The notes beneath the pieces are model-generated. The model searched no databases and had not been told where the DNA came from. It worked only from the letters and a program-made list of their open reading frames with translations. Below are positions 1 to 8,504 of a DNA stretch of 64,000 nucleotides, piece by piece. A program made the translations under genes and the position numbers. The stretch is from Streptomyces sp. DG1A-41. Its GTDB lineage: Bacteria > Actinomycetota > Actinomycetes > Streptomycetales > Streptomycetaceae. How positions within the stretch are numbered: the first letter of the stretch is position 1; every line of letters starts with the position of its first letter. The stretch is from assembly GCF_037055355.1 (NCBI RefSeq), contig NZ_CP146350.1:7339001-7403000 (forward strand), given 5' to 3'.

Positions 1-179
1 ACCCCCAGGGCGCGCCCCTGGAGTACCACATCCGCCTGCTCCAGGCGTACCGGCAGACCATGGAGGACTTCGGCCTCTCCTCGCCCCCCGGCTACGGTCC
101 CCCCGGCGCCGGCCGCGCGGTCTTCTCGGTCAGCTCCTTCATGGACAGCCTCCCGGCGGACGAACCCACCGCTGTTTGA
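1..179 (+). CDS. C-terminal end of an unidentified protein (partial)
   Basis: The frame with codons at positions 3, 6, 9 and so on is open from the window edge to a TGA at 177-179, giving about 58 residues ending in ADEPTAV. The start lies outside the window. The visible tail has a helical stretch (HIRLLQAYRQ) followed by a Gly/Pro-rich linker, and I do not recognise the family. A long nested hairpin follows 47 bases downstream and fits as its terminator. The tail is too short to assign a function. Confidence 0.6.
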   Translation, partial: PQGAPLEYHIRLLQAYRQTMEDFGLSSPPGYGPPGAGRAVFSVSSFMDSLPADEPTAV

Positions 180-225
180 TAACGCTTCGATGACGTCGTC
201 CATCATTGCGGTACGGCGTTGAGTC

Positions 226-286
226 ACAGGGCGGTTGTGCCCGTACGGCATACCGACACCGGAGCCGTGGGGGCACGCCGCCCTGT
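226..286 (+). terminator. Long nested hairpin after the first gene
   Basis: Nine base pairs (226-234 with 278-286), a small internal loop, six pairs (237-242 with 271-276), another small internal loop, then five pairs (245-249 with 264-268) close a 14-base loop. There is no U-tract, which is usual for Streptomyces terminators. It could also be a structured leader of the next gene, which starts 127 bases later. Confidence 0.5.
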
Positions 287-413
287 CCTGATATCTGAAC
301 AGGGCGCTTGTCAGTTGTGTGGGCGGCGTGAAAAGCTCTTGCCCTGCCTCGAGGTTCCCCCAACTCCGTTGCCAATACGGTGAGTTGACCTCGCTTGTGG
401 ATGCAGGAGACCC

Positions 414-1904
414 ATGCCCGACCTGCCGACCCCTCAGGACGCCGCCGAGGCCGCGCTGTTCTCCGAGTGCTGGGACGCGGTCCTCGCGTACGCCGACCTG
501 TGCACGTCCGGCTCGACCGCCGCCGCGCAACTGGGCCGTGAGGCGTTCGCGCACGGCACGCGTGAGGCCCGCGCGGCCGAAACCGGCCCGGTGCGCAGCG
601 CCGGCCGCCGCGCGGCCCGGTTGCCCCGGATACCCCTGCTGCTGACCGCCGTACGCACCACGGCCGCGGCGTGGGAAGAGGAGGGGCAGGGCCACAAACT
701 CGACCCCGACCTGCGCCTGTGGCTCAACTCGGACAAGGCCGCCCGCTACACCGGCCCGCCCCTGACGCGCCCGCTCGCGCTGCGCGGCCTGCGCGACCTC
801 CAGCAGGCCGACGCGGAACTGCTGTGGCTGGCCGAGGTGGAGGCGCTGCCGCTGCCCGTGGCCGCCCGCCGCCTGGGCCTCGACCCGGCCACCGCCGCCG
901 ACGAACTCCAGCAGGTGCGCACCCTGTTCCGGGACCGCTGCCACCGCAACCACCTCGACACACCCATGGACGCCCAGTGCCGCAGCTACGCCCGGCTGCT
1001 GGACGCCGTCACCCGCTCCTCCGCCGCCGACGCCCCGGGCGACCTCTCCCGGCACCTCGCCACCTGCGTCCAGTGCGCCGAGGCCGCCGCCTGTCTGCGC
1101 CTGCACGGCGGCGGACTGCCCGGGGCCCTGGCCGGCGGGGTGATCGGCTGGGGCGGCCTCGCCTACCTGGAGCGCCGCCGCCGCGCCGCCGAGGTACGGC
1201 TCGGCGCGGGCCGGCCCGGCCGGGCGGACAAGGCGACCGGCGAACCGGAGGACGGGGAGCAGAAGGCGCGCGTCGCCCGCAGCGGCCTCCTCGTCGCCGC
1301 CGTCCTGGTCTCCGTCCTCGCGCTCGGCGTCTCGATGATGCCGTTCGGCGGCTCCGGCGACGACCTCGGGGCACGCGGCGACGCAGGCCGTCAGCCGGTG
1401 GCCGACCCCAACCCCGAGCCGCCCCTGCCGTCCGGCCCCACCCTGCCTCCCGCGACCTCGAAGCCGGCCGACAACGCCACCGAGGACACGAGTAAGCCGG
1501 AGAAGCCCGGCAAGCCGGAGGGCAGAAACCGCCACACCGAACCGCAGGGCACCTCCTCTCCCACGGAAGACGACGAGAGCGAGGATCCCACCTGCCGGGT
1601 CGAGTACGACCTGGTCAACCAGTGGCCCGACGGCTTCCAGGCCACCGTCACCGTCACCAGCAGCAAGGCCCTCGACTCCTGGCGCGTGTCCTGGTCCTTC
1701 CGCGACGGCCAGTACGTCGGCCAGATGTGGGACGCCTCCGTCTCCCAGGAGGGCTCCCGTGTCACCGCCACCGCCGCCGACTACAACAAGTCGGTCCCCG
1801 CGGGCGGCGACCTGGCCTTCGGCTTCCTCGCCTCCTGGCACGGCAAGAACTCCCCGCCGTACGACTTCACGCTGAACGGCCAGGGTTGCGCGAAAAGCAG
1901 TTGA
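414..1904 (+). CDS. Membrane protein with sigma-like region, anti-sigma zinc finger and extracytoplasmic CBM2 domain
   Basis: This 496-residue protein looks like a one-polypeptide surface sensor. Residues about 1-190 resemble a degenerate sigma-70 protein; a region-4-like helix-turn-helix (ELLWLAEVEALPL then AARRLGLDP) is clearest near residues 135-165. A putative anti-sigma zinc motif H-x3-C-x2-C (HLATCVQC) follows near residue 215. A single membrane segment lies at about 290-310, then a Pro/Glu/Lys-rich linker. Residues about 394-496 form a CBM2-like cellulose/chitin-binding domain with a bounding Cys pair and several exposed-type Trp residues (WRVSW, QMWDA, SWHG). The ATG has AGGAGA three bases upstream. 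The inferred topology is N-in, CBM-out. Polysaccharide sensing is inference; the domain order is seen directly, and a purely structural wall or cellulose-binding role is possible. Confidence 0.75.
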   Translation: MPDLPTPQDAAEAALFSECWDAVLAYADLCTSGSTAAAQLGREAFAHGTREARAAETGPVRSAGRRAARLPRIPLLLTAVRTTAAAWEEEGQGHKLDPDLRLWLNSDKAARYTGPPLTRPLALRGLRDLQQADAELLWLAEVEALPLPVAARRLGLDPATAADELQQVRTLFRDRCHRNHLDTPMDAQCRSYARLLDAVTRSSAADAPGDLSRHLATCVQCAEAAACLRLHGGGLPGALAGGVIGWGGLAYLERRRRAAEVRLGAGRPGRADKATGEPEDGEQKARVARSGLLVAAVLVSVLALGVSMMPFGGSGDDLGARGDAGRQPVADPNPEPPLPSGPTLPPATSKPADNATEDTSKPEKPGKPEGRNRHTEPQGTSSPTEDDESEDPTCRVEYDLVNQWPDGFQATVTVTSSKALDSWRVSWSFRDGQYVGQMWDASVSQEGSRVTATAADYNKSVPAGGDLAFGFLASWHGKNSPPYDFTLNGQGCAKSS

Positions 1905-1993
1905 CGCGACGGAGCCGTGACGGGATACCGTGACGGCGGTTCCACGAAGTGCCGAGGGATCACGAGAGTCGAGGATCGAGGAGGTGTTGACCG

Positions 1994-2062
1994 ATGGCTG
2001 TCATCGCGATGGGCGCTGCCCGCATCCAGTCCATCAAGTCCACCTCCGTGGCCGCCGGCTGA
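1994..2062 (+). CDS. Candidate 22-residue small ORF upstream of rsgA
   Basis: An ATG at 1994 follows a near-perfect Shine-Dalgarno (GAGGAGGTG) at about 7 bases and opens 22 codons (MAVIAMGAARIQ..., ending in VAAG) to a TGA at 2060-2062. It lies alone between the CBM2 protein and rsgA, with its stop 45 bases before the rsgA TTG. The strong ribosome site argues for translation, either as a leader peptide for rsgA or as an independent microprotein. I recognise no family, and the sequence is too short for codon statistics. Confidence 0.35.
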   Translation: MAVIAMGAARIQSIKSTSVAAG

Positions 2063-2107
2063 TCCGACCGACTGTCGGGCCGGGGGCCGACCTGGGAAGG
2101 GTCACCC

Positions 2108-3214
2108 TTGACTTCCAGCTCTGCTTCACCCGTTTCCTCCGCGCTCGCTCCCTACGGCTGGGACGACGCGTGGGCGGACGAGTTCGCCCCCTACGACACC
2201 GAAGGACTGCTGCCCGGACGCGTGGTCCGGGTCGACCGCGGGCAGTGCGACGTCGTCACCGCCGACGGGGTGCTGCGGGCCGACACCGCGTTCGTCACCC
2301 CGCACGACCCGATGCGGGTCGTCTGCACCGGCGACTGGGTCGCCGTCGAACCCGGCGGGAACCCGCGCTACGTCCGCGCGTACCTGCCGCGCCGCACCGC
2401 GTTCGTCCGCTCCACCTCCTCCAAGCGGTCCGAGGGGCAGATCCTCGCGGCCAACGTCGACCACGCCATCGTCGCCGTGCCCCTCGCCGTCGAGCTCGAC
2501 CTCGGCCGCATCGAACGGTTCCTCGCACTCGCCTGGGAGTCCGGAGCCCAGCCCGTCGTCGTCCTCACCAAGGCCGACCTCGTGCCGGACGCCGTCACCG
2601 TCGCCCACCTCGTCCAGGACGTGGAGACCAGCGCGCCCGGCGTGCCGGTCGTGCCGGTCAGTGCCCGTGAGGGGGACGGGCTGGACGTGGTCGCGGCGAT
2701 CGTCGGCGGTGGTACGTCCGTGCTGCTCGGGCAGTCCGGCGCGGGCAAGTCGACCCTCGCCAACGCGCTGGTCGGCGAGGACGTCATGACGGTTCAGGCC
2801 ACCCGGGACGTCGACGGCAAGGGCCGCCACACCACGACCACCCGCAATCTGCTCGCCCTGCCCGGCGGGGGCGTCCTGATCGACACACCAGGACTGCGGG
2901 GCGTCGGGCTCTGGGACGCCGAGGGCGGCGTCGGGCAGGTGTTCTCCGAGATCGAGGAACTGGCCGAGCGCTGCCGCTTCCACGACTGCGCCCACGAAGC
3001 CGAGCCGGGGTGTGCCGTGCTGGCCGCCGTCGAGGACGGTGACCTGCCCGAGCGGCGGCTGCACAGCTACCGCAAGCTCCTGCGGGAGAACCAGCGCATC
3101 GTCGCCAAGACGGACGCCCGGCTCCGGGCGGAGATCCGCAAGGACTGGAAGCGGAAGGGCGCCATCGGAAAGGCCGCGATGGAGGCGAAGCGCGGACCGC
3201 ACTGGCGTTCGTAG
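2108..3214 (+). CDS. rsgA: Ribosome small subunit-dependent GTPase A
   Basis: A 368-residue circularly permuted GTPase of the RsgA/YjeQ family, which checks late maturation of the 30S subunit. An N-terminal OB-like domain is followed by the permuted motif order typical of the family: G4 (TKAD, about 155), then the P-loop GQSGAGKST (about 207), a TTTTRN switch and DTPG (about 258). A C-terminal zinc-binding knuckle follows (CRFHDC ... EPGC, about 289-303). The start is TTG at 2108, supported by GGGAAGGG seven bases upstream and by alignment of the N-terminus. Many Streptomyces carry more than one RsgA-like protein, so it may be a paralogue. Confidence 0.93.
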   Translation: MTSSSASPVSSALAPYGWDDAWADEFAPYDTEGLLPGRVVRVDRGQCDVVTADGVLRADTAFVTPHDPMRVVCTGDWVAVEPGGNPRYVRAYLPRRTAFVRSTSSKRSEGQILAANVDHAIVAVPLAVELDLGRIERFLALAWESGAQPVVVLTKADLVPDAVTVAHLVQDVETSAPGVPVVPVSAREGDGLDVVAAIVGGGTSVLLGQSGAGKSTLANALVGEDVMTVQATRDVDGKGRHTTTTRNLLALPGGGVLIDTPGLRGVGLWDAEGGVGQVFSEIEELAERCRFHDCAHEAEPGCAVLAAVEDGDLPERRLHSYRKLLRENQRIVAKTDARLRAEIRKDWKRKGAIGKAAMEAKRGPHWRS

Positions 3215-3286
3215 CCGCCCGGTGCCCGGAGTGCCGTGTCCGATTTCCGCCAGCGGCATCCCCGTCGACGGCGGAGACTGGGCAGC

Positions 3287-4725
3287 GTGAGGGACGAAGA
3301 CACAAGGGACGAAGACACCGAAGACACGGGGGAGGACCCCAGGTACGAAGCCGTGCGCAGTCGTGACGGGCGTTTCGACGGTGCCTTCTTCTTCGCCGTC
3401 GAGACGACCGGCATCTACTGTCGGCCCAGCTGCCCCGCGGTCACCCCGAAGCGGGCCAACGTACGGTTCTTCGCCACGGCCGCCGCCGCGCAGGGCTCGG
3501 GCTTCCGGGCCTGCCGGCGGTGCCGCCCGGACGCCGTGCCCGGCTCCGCCGAGTGGAACGTCCGCGCGGACGTGGTGGGCCGGGCCATGCGGCTGATCGC
3601 CGACGGCGTGGTCGACCGGGAGGGCGTCGCCGGGCTCGCCGGACGGCTCGGCTACAGCTCCCGGCAGGTGCAGCGGCAGCTCACCGCGGAGCTCGGCGCC
3701 GGGCCGGTCGCCCTCGCCCGGGCCCAGCGGGCCCACACCGCGCGCGTCCTCGTGCAGACCACCGATCTGCCGATCACCGAGATCGCGTTCGCGTCGGGCT
3801 TCGCCAGCGTGCGGCAGTTCAACGACACCATCCGGGCCGTGTACGCGTCGACCCCGAGCGAGCTGCGCGCCGCCGCCGCACCGAAGAGCGGCCGGGCCCG
3901 TCGTACGGCCACCCCGAACGCCGGGATCCCGCTACGGCTCGCCCACCGCGGCCCCTACCAGGCCGGCCCCGTCTTCGACCTGCTGGAACGCGAGGCCGTG
4001 CCCGGCATCGAAGAGGTCGGCGGCCCGCCCGGCGCGCGCACCTACCGGCGCACGCTCCGCCTCCCGTACGGCACCGGCATCGTCGCCGTCGACGAACGCC
4101 CCGGCACCGCCCGGACCGGGTCCGGCGCCCACCCGGGCGGCTGGCTCGACGCCCGGTTGCACCTCACCGACCCCCGCGACCTCACCACCGCCGTGCAGCG
4201 GCTGCGGAGGCAGTTCGACCTCGACGCCGATCCCTACGCCGTCGACGAGCGCCTCGGCGCCGACCCGGGGCTCGCACCCCTGGTCGCCGCCCGTCCCGGC
4301 CTGCGCTCGCCGGGCACCGCCGACCCGGAGGAGCTCGCGGTCCGCGCGCTGGTCGGCCGGGCGGAGGCGGAGCGACTCGTGCGGCGCTACGGCAAGGCCC
4401 TGGACGCCCCCTGCGGCAGTCTCACCCACCTCTTCCCCAGCCGGCCGTCCTGGCCGGCGCGGAACCCGGCGGCACCCTCGGCGCGCTCACCGCCGCCCTC
4501 GCCGACCACGCCGTACGCCTGGACCCCGGCGCCGACCGGGACGACGCGCAGGACGCCCTGCGTGCCGTGCCCGGCCTGGACGCCCGCACCATCGCCGAGA
4601 TCCGCACGCGCGCCCTCGGCGACCCGGACGTGGCCCCACCCGGCGCCGACGTCCCCGACAGCTGGCGCCCCTGGCGCTCGTACGCCCTGAACCACCTGCG
4701 CGCAGCGGGGAAATGGGAGTTGTGA
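3287..4725 (+). pseudogene. Ada-type zinc domain / AraC / AlkA 3-methyladenine DNA glycosylase, frameshifted
   Basis: This is an Ada-AlkA fusion for alkylation damage. The Ada zinc/methyl-acceptor domain has Cys45, Cys49, Cys76 and Cys79 (TGIYCRPSC ... CRRC), then an AraC helix-turn-helix (DREGVAGLAGRLGYSS) and an AlkA N-domain with a helix-hairpin-helix glycosylase fold. The GTG at 3287 is preferred because GGAGA lies 9 bases upstream. The frame is lost at 4437/4438, where HLFP should continue as PAVLAGAEPGG. One missing base in the CCCC at 4435-4438 restores about 95 further residues ending at TGA 4723-4725. That stop overlaps the ogt ATG, as in an intact operon. Either a sequencing indel or a real break that removes the catalytic C-terminus. 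Confidence 0.85.
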
Positions 4726-5210
4726 TGACCTCGACGTACTGGACGAACGTGGCCTCCCCGCTCGGGCCGCTGCTCCTCACCGCCGCCCCGGACGGCGCGC
4801 TGACCTCGCTGTCCGTGCCCGGGCAGAAGGGCGGACGCGAGGTGCGGGACGTCTGGCGGCAGGACCGGGGGCCCTTCCGTGAGGCCGAGGAACAGCTCGC
4901 CGCCTACTTCGCCGGGGAACTGAAGGAGTTCCGGCTGACGTGGCGCACCGACGGCTCCGTCTTCCGGGAGAAGGTCTGGGCCGTGCTGGACGACATCCCG
5001 TACGGCTCGACCGTGACCTACGGCGAGATCGCCGCGCGCATCGGAGCGCCCAGAGCGGCCGTGCGGGCCGTCGGCGGGGCGATCGGCGCCAATCCGCTGC
5101 TGGTCGTCCGCCCGTGCCACCGGGTGATCGGGGCCGACGGGACACTGACCGGGTATGCGGGAGGCCTGGAGCGCAAGGTACGGCTGCTGACGCACGAGGG
5201 TGTCCTCTAG
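4725..5210 (+). CDS. ogt: Methylated-DNA--[protein]-cysteine S-methyltransferase
   Basis: A 161-residue suicide O6-alkylguanine-DNA alkyltransferase. The active-site motif PCHRVI places the acceptor Cys at residue 131, with the usual downstream segment LTGYAGGLERK. The ATG at 4725 overlaps the stop of the preceding ada-alkA gene (TGATG) and has GGGAG five bases upstream, so I prefer it over the in-frame ATG four codons earlier. It is translationally coupled to ada-alkA and should be co-expressed as an adaptive-response-like pair. The 3' end meets the convergent DUF456 gene: both stops are TAG and share the palindrome CTAG at 5207-5210. Confidence 0.95.
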   Translation: MTSTYWTNVASPLGPLLLTAAPDGALTSLSVPGQKGGREVRDVWRQDRGPFREAEEQLAAYFAGELKEFRLTWRTDGSVFREKVWAVLDDIPYGSTVTYGEIAARIGAPRAAVRAVGGAIGANPLLVVRPCHRVIGADGTLTGYAGGLERKVRLLTHEGVL

Positions 5211-5689
5211 GAGCCGACAACGACCCCCACCCAGGCCGCCGCGATCAGCTGGCAGGTGAACAGTTCCGTCAGCACGCTGGAGCCGCCCGAGCGCATCGCC
5301 GTGCGCAGGGCCGCGACGGCTTCGGCGTGCCGGCCGAGGCGGAGGCGTTCGGCGAGGTAGATGCCGGCCAGGAAGCCGGGGACAGCGCCGAGCACGGGGA
5401 TCAGTACGAAGCCGAGGGTGGATCCCGCTCCGGCGTAGGCCAGCATGCGGTGGGTGGCTCCGCTTCCGCCCAGTCGCCGGGGTGGCAGGGCCCAGCGCAC
5501 GCCCTGGGAGACGAACATCAGGGCCGTGGCTCCCACCAGGACCCACCAGGCGACGGGCTGCGGATCCTTCAGCGCCCACCACATGACCGCGGCCCACACC
5601 AGCAGCGACCCCGGCACCGCGGGCAGCAGCACTCCGTACAGACCGAGCAGGATGACCAGCCCGACCAGCAGGAGGTCCCACACTCCCAT
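5207..5689 (-). CDS. DUF456 family integral membrane protein
   Basis: A 160-residue hydrophobic protein with about four membrane segments and the Gly/Pro-rich turn LLGLYGVLLPAVPGSLL typical of DUF456. A second glycine-rich repeat (LGFVLIPVLGAVPGFLAG) follows. The ATG at 5689 begins MGVWDLLLVG; a GTG seven codons upstream at 5710 is possible but has no ribosome site. Function is unknown for the family. It converges on ogt. Confidence 0.85.
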   Translation of the reverse strand: MGVWDLLLVGLVILLGLYGVLLPAVPGSLLVWAAVMWWALKDPQPVAWWVLVGATALMFVSQGVRWALPPRRLGGSGATHRMLAYAGAGSTLGFVLIPVLGAVPGFLAGIYLAERLRLGRHAEAVAALRTAMRSGGSSVLTELFTCQLIAAAWVGVVVGS

Positions 5690-5900
5690 CTCACCAGCCT
5701 GCCGGAACACGGGAGAAGGTGCAGGTCAGAAGCGTGGTCGTGGTCAAGACCCGCAGGTCAGCCGGTCGTGGCCGCCGGTACGCCCCCTATCGCATGACCG
5801 TTCTACGGCTCACTCGACGCGCCGTTCGCGGTGCCGTGGAAGGCCGGTTTTTTCCACAAGCCCCGTTTTCATCCGGCCCGTGCGGTGGACAATTAGGGGC

Positions 5901-7694
5901 ATGAGCCAGCAGGGGGGAAGGCCCACCGGTCCCGACGACGACTGGTGGGGGCAGCTGTACGACGACTCCACCGGCGACACGGGCCCCGCACCCGCACCCG
6001 ATTCCCTCGACGACCGCTTCGCCTCGGCGGCGGGGGCGGTGGGCGACCGGGGTGTGCCGGGAGCCGGGGCGGGCGCGAGGGCCGTCTCGGAGCCAGTGGT
6101 TCCGGCGCCTCGGGTCGGGGCCGACGACATCATGGACACCCCACCTGCCTCAGGCCCGTCACCGCAGCGCGCACCCTGGGAACCACCGCCCGCGCGGCCC
6201 ACGGGCCCGGTGACCTTCCCGACCGCGGCGAAACGGCAGGGACGACAGCGGGCACCCGGAGACGGTGAGCGGACACGGACGGGCGGGCCAACGCCCACGG
6301 GCGGTGCGGCCGGGTCGTCCAGGCCCCACAGCCAGTCGGACAGCCCGGGGGAGCCCCCCGCGGCGACGATCCCCACCGCGCGGACGCCCCCCGCCCCACC
6401 GACCGTCCCCCCGCCACCCCCGGCCCCTCCCTTCTGGCCGAGCCCCGAGGCCCGTTCCACCACGGCGGGCGCCCCGCCCAGGGGTCCCACAGCCCCGACA
6501 GCCGAGCCCGGCCCCGGCGGGGATGCGGCCGGTGCCCCCGACCCGGGCGGCGCTGAGGCCCCCGAGACCGATCCCGACGAGGCCGCGCTCCGCGTCCCCC
6601 GGCCCGGCGGGACCGCATCCCGCGCCCCAGCCGACTCGCCGCCCTCACCACCACGCCCCGCCGATCCGCCGCCCCCAACACCGCCCGACCAACCCGAACC
6701 TGCCTTCGAGCGCCCCGCGTCCGCCCCCCGGCCCCGTGGCTACGTCGGTTCACGGCCGCCCACCTACGACGCCGAACCCACTGCCCTCCCCCTCGCCGAC
6801 CCCGATGATCTGGACGACCTCGTCGCGGACACCGTGCTCGACGGGGCCCGGTACGGGGTTTGCACGGTGCGGGCCGTGTCCGTACGGGGGGACTCCGCGC
6901 GGTATCGGGGGGAGCCGAGGCGGGACTCATTGCTGACCGCGCGGTTCGGCACCGGCGAGCAGGCGTTGCTGCTGGTGGCCATGGCGACCGGGGCCCGGGC
7001 CACGCCGGGGTCGCACCGGGCCGCCGCCGAGGCCTGTCACTGGATCGGGCGGGCCGTCGGGCGCAGCCACGCGCGGCTCGTGGAGGACATAAGGGCGGGG
7101 CGGCGCGGTGACCTGAAGTCAGGGCTGCACCGCCTCACCGACCGCAGCCTCGGCAAGCTCCGCGCCAGCGCCGCCGAACAGGGCGTCGACCCGGAGGAGT
7201 ACGCGGCCGGCCTGCGCTGTCTGCTGCTGCCCGCCGACCCCGAGTGCCGTACGCGCGTCTTCTTCGGCGTCGGGCCCGGCGGGCTGTTCCGGTTGCGGGA
7301 CGGAGAGTGGCAGGACATCGAACCGCAGGTCGCCGAGATCAGGGGCGAACCCGTCGTGGGCTTCGGATCGCCGCCCTCCGAGACGTCCGAGGGCGACCGG
7401 CTCACCATGGACCTGGGCATCCCGTCCCCGCCCAGCCCCTACGAACCGGCCCCGGAACCACCCCGCGAACCCTTCCGCTTCCGCGCCTCCGTCGCCCGCC
7501 CGGGGGACACGCTCCTCGTGTGCAGCGGCGGCCTCGCCGACCCGCTGCGCGGCGAACCCGAACTGGGTGACTACCTCGCCGAGCGATGGTCCCGCCCCGA
7601 GCCGCCCGGCCTCGCCGCGTTCCTCGCGGACTCCCAAGTACGGGTCAAGGGGTACGCGGACGACCGTACGGCCGCGGCCGTCTGGGAGGCGTGA
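5901..7694 (+). CDS. PP2C-type serine/threonine phosphatase-like protein with long proline-rich N-terminus
   Basis: A 597-residue cytosolic protein. The first ~290 residues are low-complexity, rich in Pro, Ala, Gly and acidic residues. The C-terminal ~270 residues resemble the PP2C_2 family: CTVRAVSVRGDSARYRGE, a DSLLTARFG segment, LLVAMATGARATPGSHRAA and the late LLVCSGGLADPLRG. Some of the metal-binding Asp residues of canonical PP2C are hard to find, so catalytic activity is not certain. The ATG at 5901 is chosen because the frame upstream lacks coding character. AGGGG sits unusually close to the ATG, and GACAAT seven bases upstream could be a -10 for leaderless transcription. Confidence 0.75.
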   Translation: MSQQGGRPTGPDDDWWGQLYDDSTGDTGPAPAPDSLDDRFASAAGAVGDRGVPGAGAGARAVSEPVVPAPRVGADDIMDTPPASGPSPQRAPWEPPPARPTGPVTFPTAAKRQGRQRAPGDGERTRTGGPTPTGGAAGSSRPHSQSDSPGEPPAATIPTARTPPAPPTVPPPPPAPPFWPSPEARSTTAGAPPRGPTAPTAEPGPGGDAAGAPDPGGAEAPETDPDEAALRVPRPGGTASRAPADSPPSPPRPADPPPPTPPDQPEPAFERPASAPRPRGYVGSRPPTYDAEPTALPLADPDDLDDLVADTVLDGARYGVCTVRAVSVRGDSARYRGEPRRDSLLTARFGTGEQALLLVAMATGARATPGSHRAAAEACHWIGRAVGRSHARLVEDIRAGRRGDLKSGLHRLTDRSLGKLRASAAEQGVDPEEYAAGLRCLLLPADPECRTRVFFGVGPGGLFRLRDGEWQDIEPQVAEIRGEPVVGFGSPPSETSEGDRLTMDLGIPSPPSPYEPAPEPPREPFRFRASVARPGDTLLVCSGGLADPLRGEPELGDYLAERWSRPEPPGLAAFLADSQVRVKGYADDRTAAAVWEA

Positions 7695-7760
7695 CGGAGC
7701 GGATGCGGCAGACGGGAGAGCCGGCGCGGGGCGATCGAACGGCCGCAGCCCTGTTCCACG

Positions 7761-7809
7761 GCGTAGGCGTTGCCCTGCGCGGGCGCCGTACGCCCCATCA
7801 CGCCTACGC
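7761..7809 (+). terminator. Nested hairpin after the PP2C gene
   Basis: A perfect 10-bp outer stem (7761-7770 with 7800-7809) encloses a 5-bp inner hairpin (7781-7785 with 7791-7795). It begins 67 bases after the phosphatase stop, so it fits a terminator. Confidence 0.5.
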
Positions 7810-8098
7810 GCAGCTCCCGCCGAGGGCGGGAAAGGGGGGACCTGCTGCGGCGGCTTGGCGCTGACGTAGTCGTGACCGCAGCCGGGCTCCAGGCCTGGGA
7901 ATGGCGGACCAGGCGAGGGGCGTGTCCGGGGTCGTTCCGCCTGGGGGCGCCGTGGCACCCGGGGGAGGGGGCGGGGACCGCCTCTTCTACGAAGTGGCGG
8001 GGGGAGAAGGCCGCTTGCCGGTGAGGCAGTTGCCCGGGGTGACGACGACCACCGCCGTCGACAAGCTGTACCGACCGGGCGGCCACCGGAGAGGACCC

Positions 8099-8137
8099 GG
8101 GCCGGCCTCCCGCCACGGGGAGGCGGGAGGCCGGCCC
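8099..8137. terminator. 16-bp perfect hairpin in the intergenic stretch
   Basis: Arms 8099-8114 and 8122-8137 are perfectly complementary (GGGCCGGCC... core) with a 7-base loop. Being symmetric, it could terminate on either strand, and it insulates the PP2C gene from the ATPase gene. Confidence 0.6.
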
Positions 8138-8504
8138 CGTACCGGCCGGGAACCCCGGGGAGACCGTCGTACTTCGGCCAACTTCACCGGACCGCCGCGC
8201 GCGGGGACCCGCCGCCCCACTCCTTCGCCGCGTACGGAAGGATCGGCAGCCGGCCATCGGCAGTTCGTCCGATCTCCGGCGGTCAGGAACCGCCGCAGGA
8301 CGTCTTCCGGCTATCCTCTTGTCCCCCTTCTGCGCGCCGCCGTACTGTTCCGGGCCCCTCCGCCCGGCCCGCCGGTCCCGGGCATGTGGCCGAACATCCG
8401 GGCGTTGACGATTCGGCATGACTGCCGCGTGCCCGACGGGGCATGGATCCCCGTGAACGTGTTCGAGCAGGAGGGGAACCGACATCGGCGCGCGGGCGGG
8501 GGTC

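Larger units (their letters stand above)
7695..8504. other. 810-base stretch without a supported gene
   Basis: No reading frame here has both a ribosome site and recognisable protein similarity; long open frames on either strand look like GC-driven artefacts. Two strong hairpins lie inside (7761-7809 and 8099-8137). The part from about 8140 should hold the promoter of the ATPase gene at 8505. A degraded gene cannot be excluded. Confidence 0.5.

Noticed and set aside
2126..3736. 536-codon minus-strand frame over rsgA and ada-alkA
   Set aside because: Opposite two recognisable genes; no motifs.
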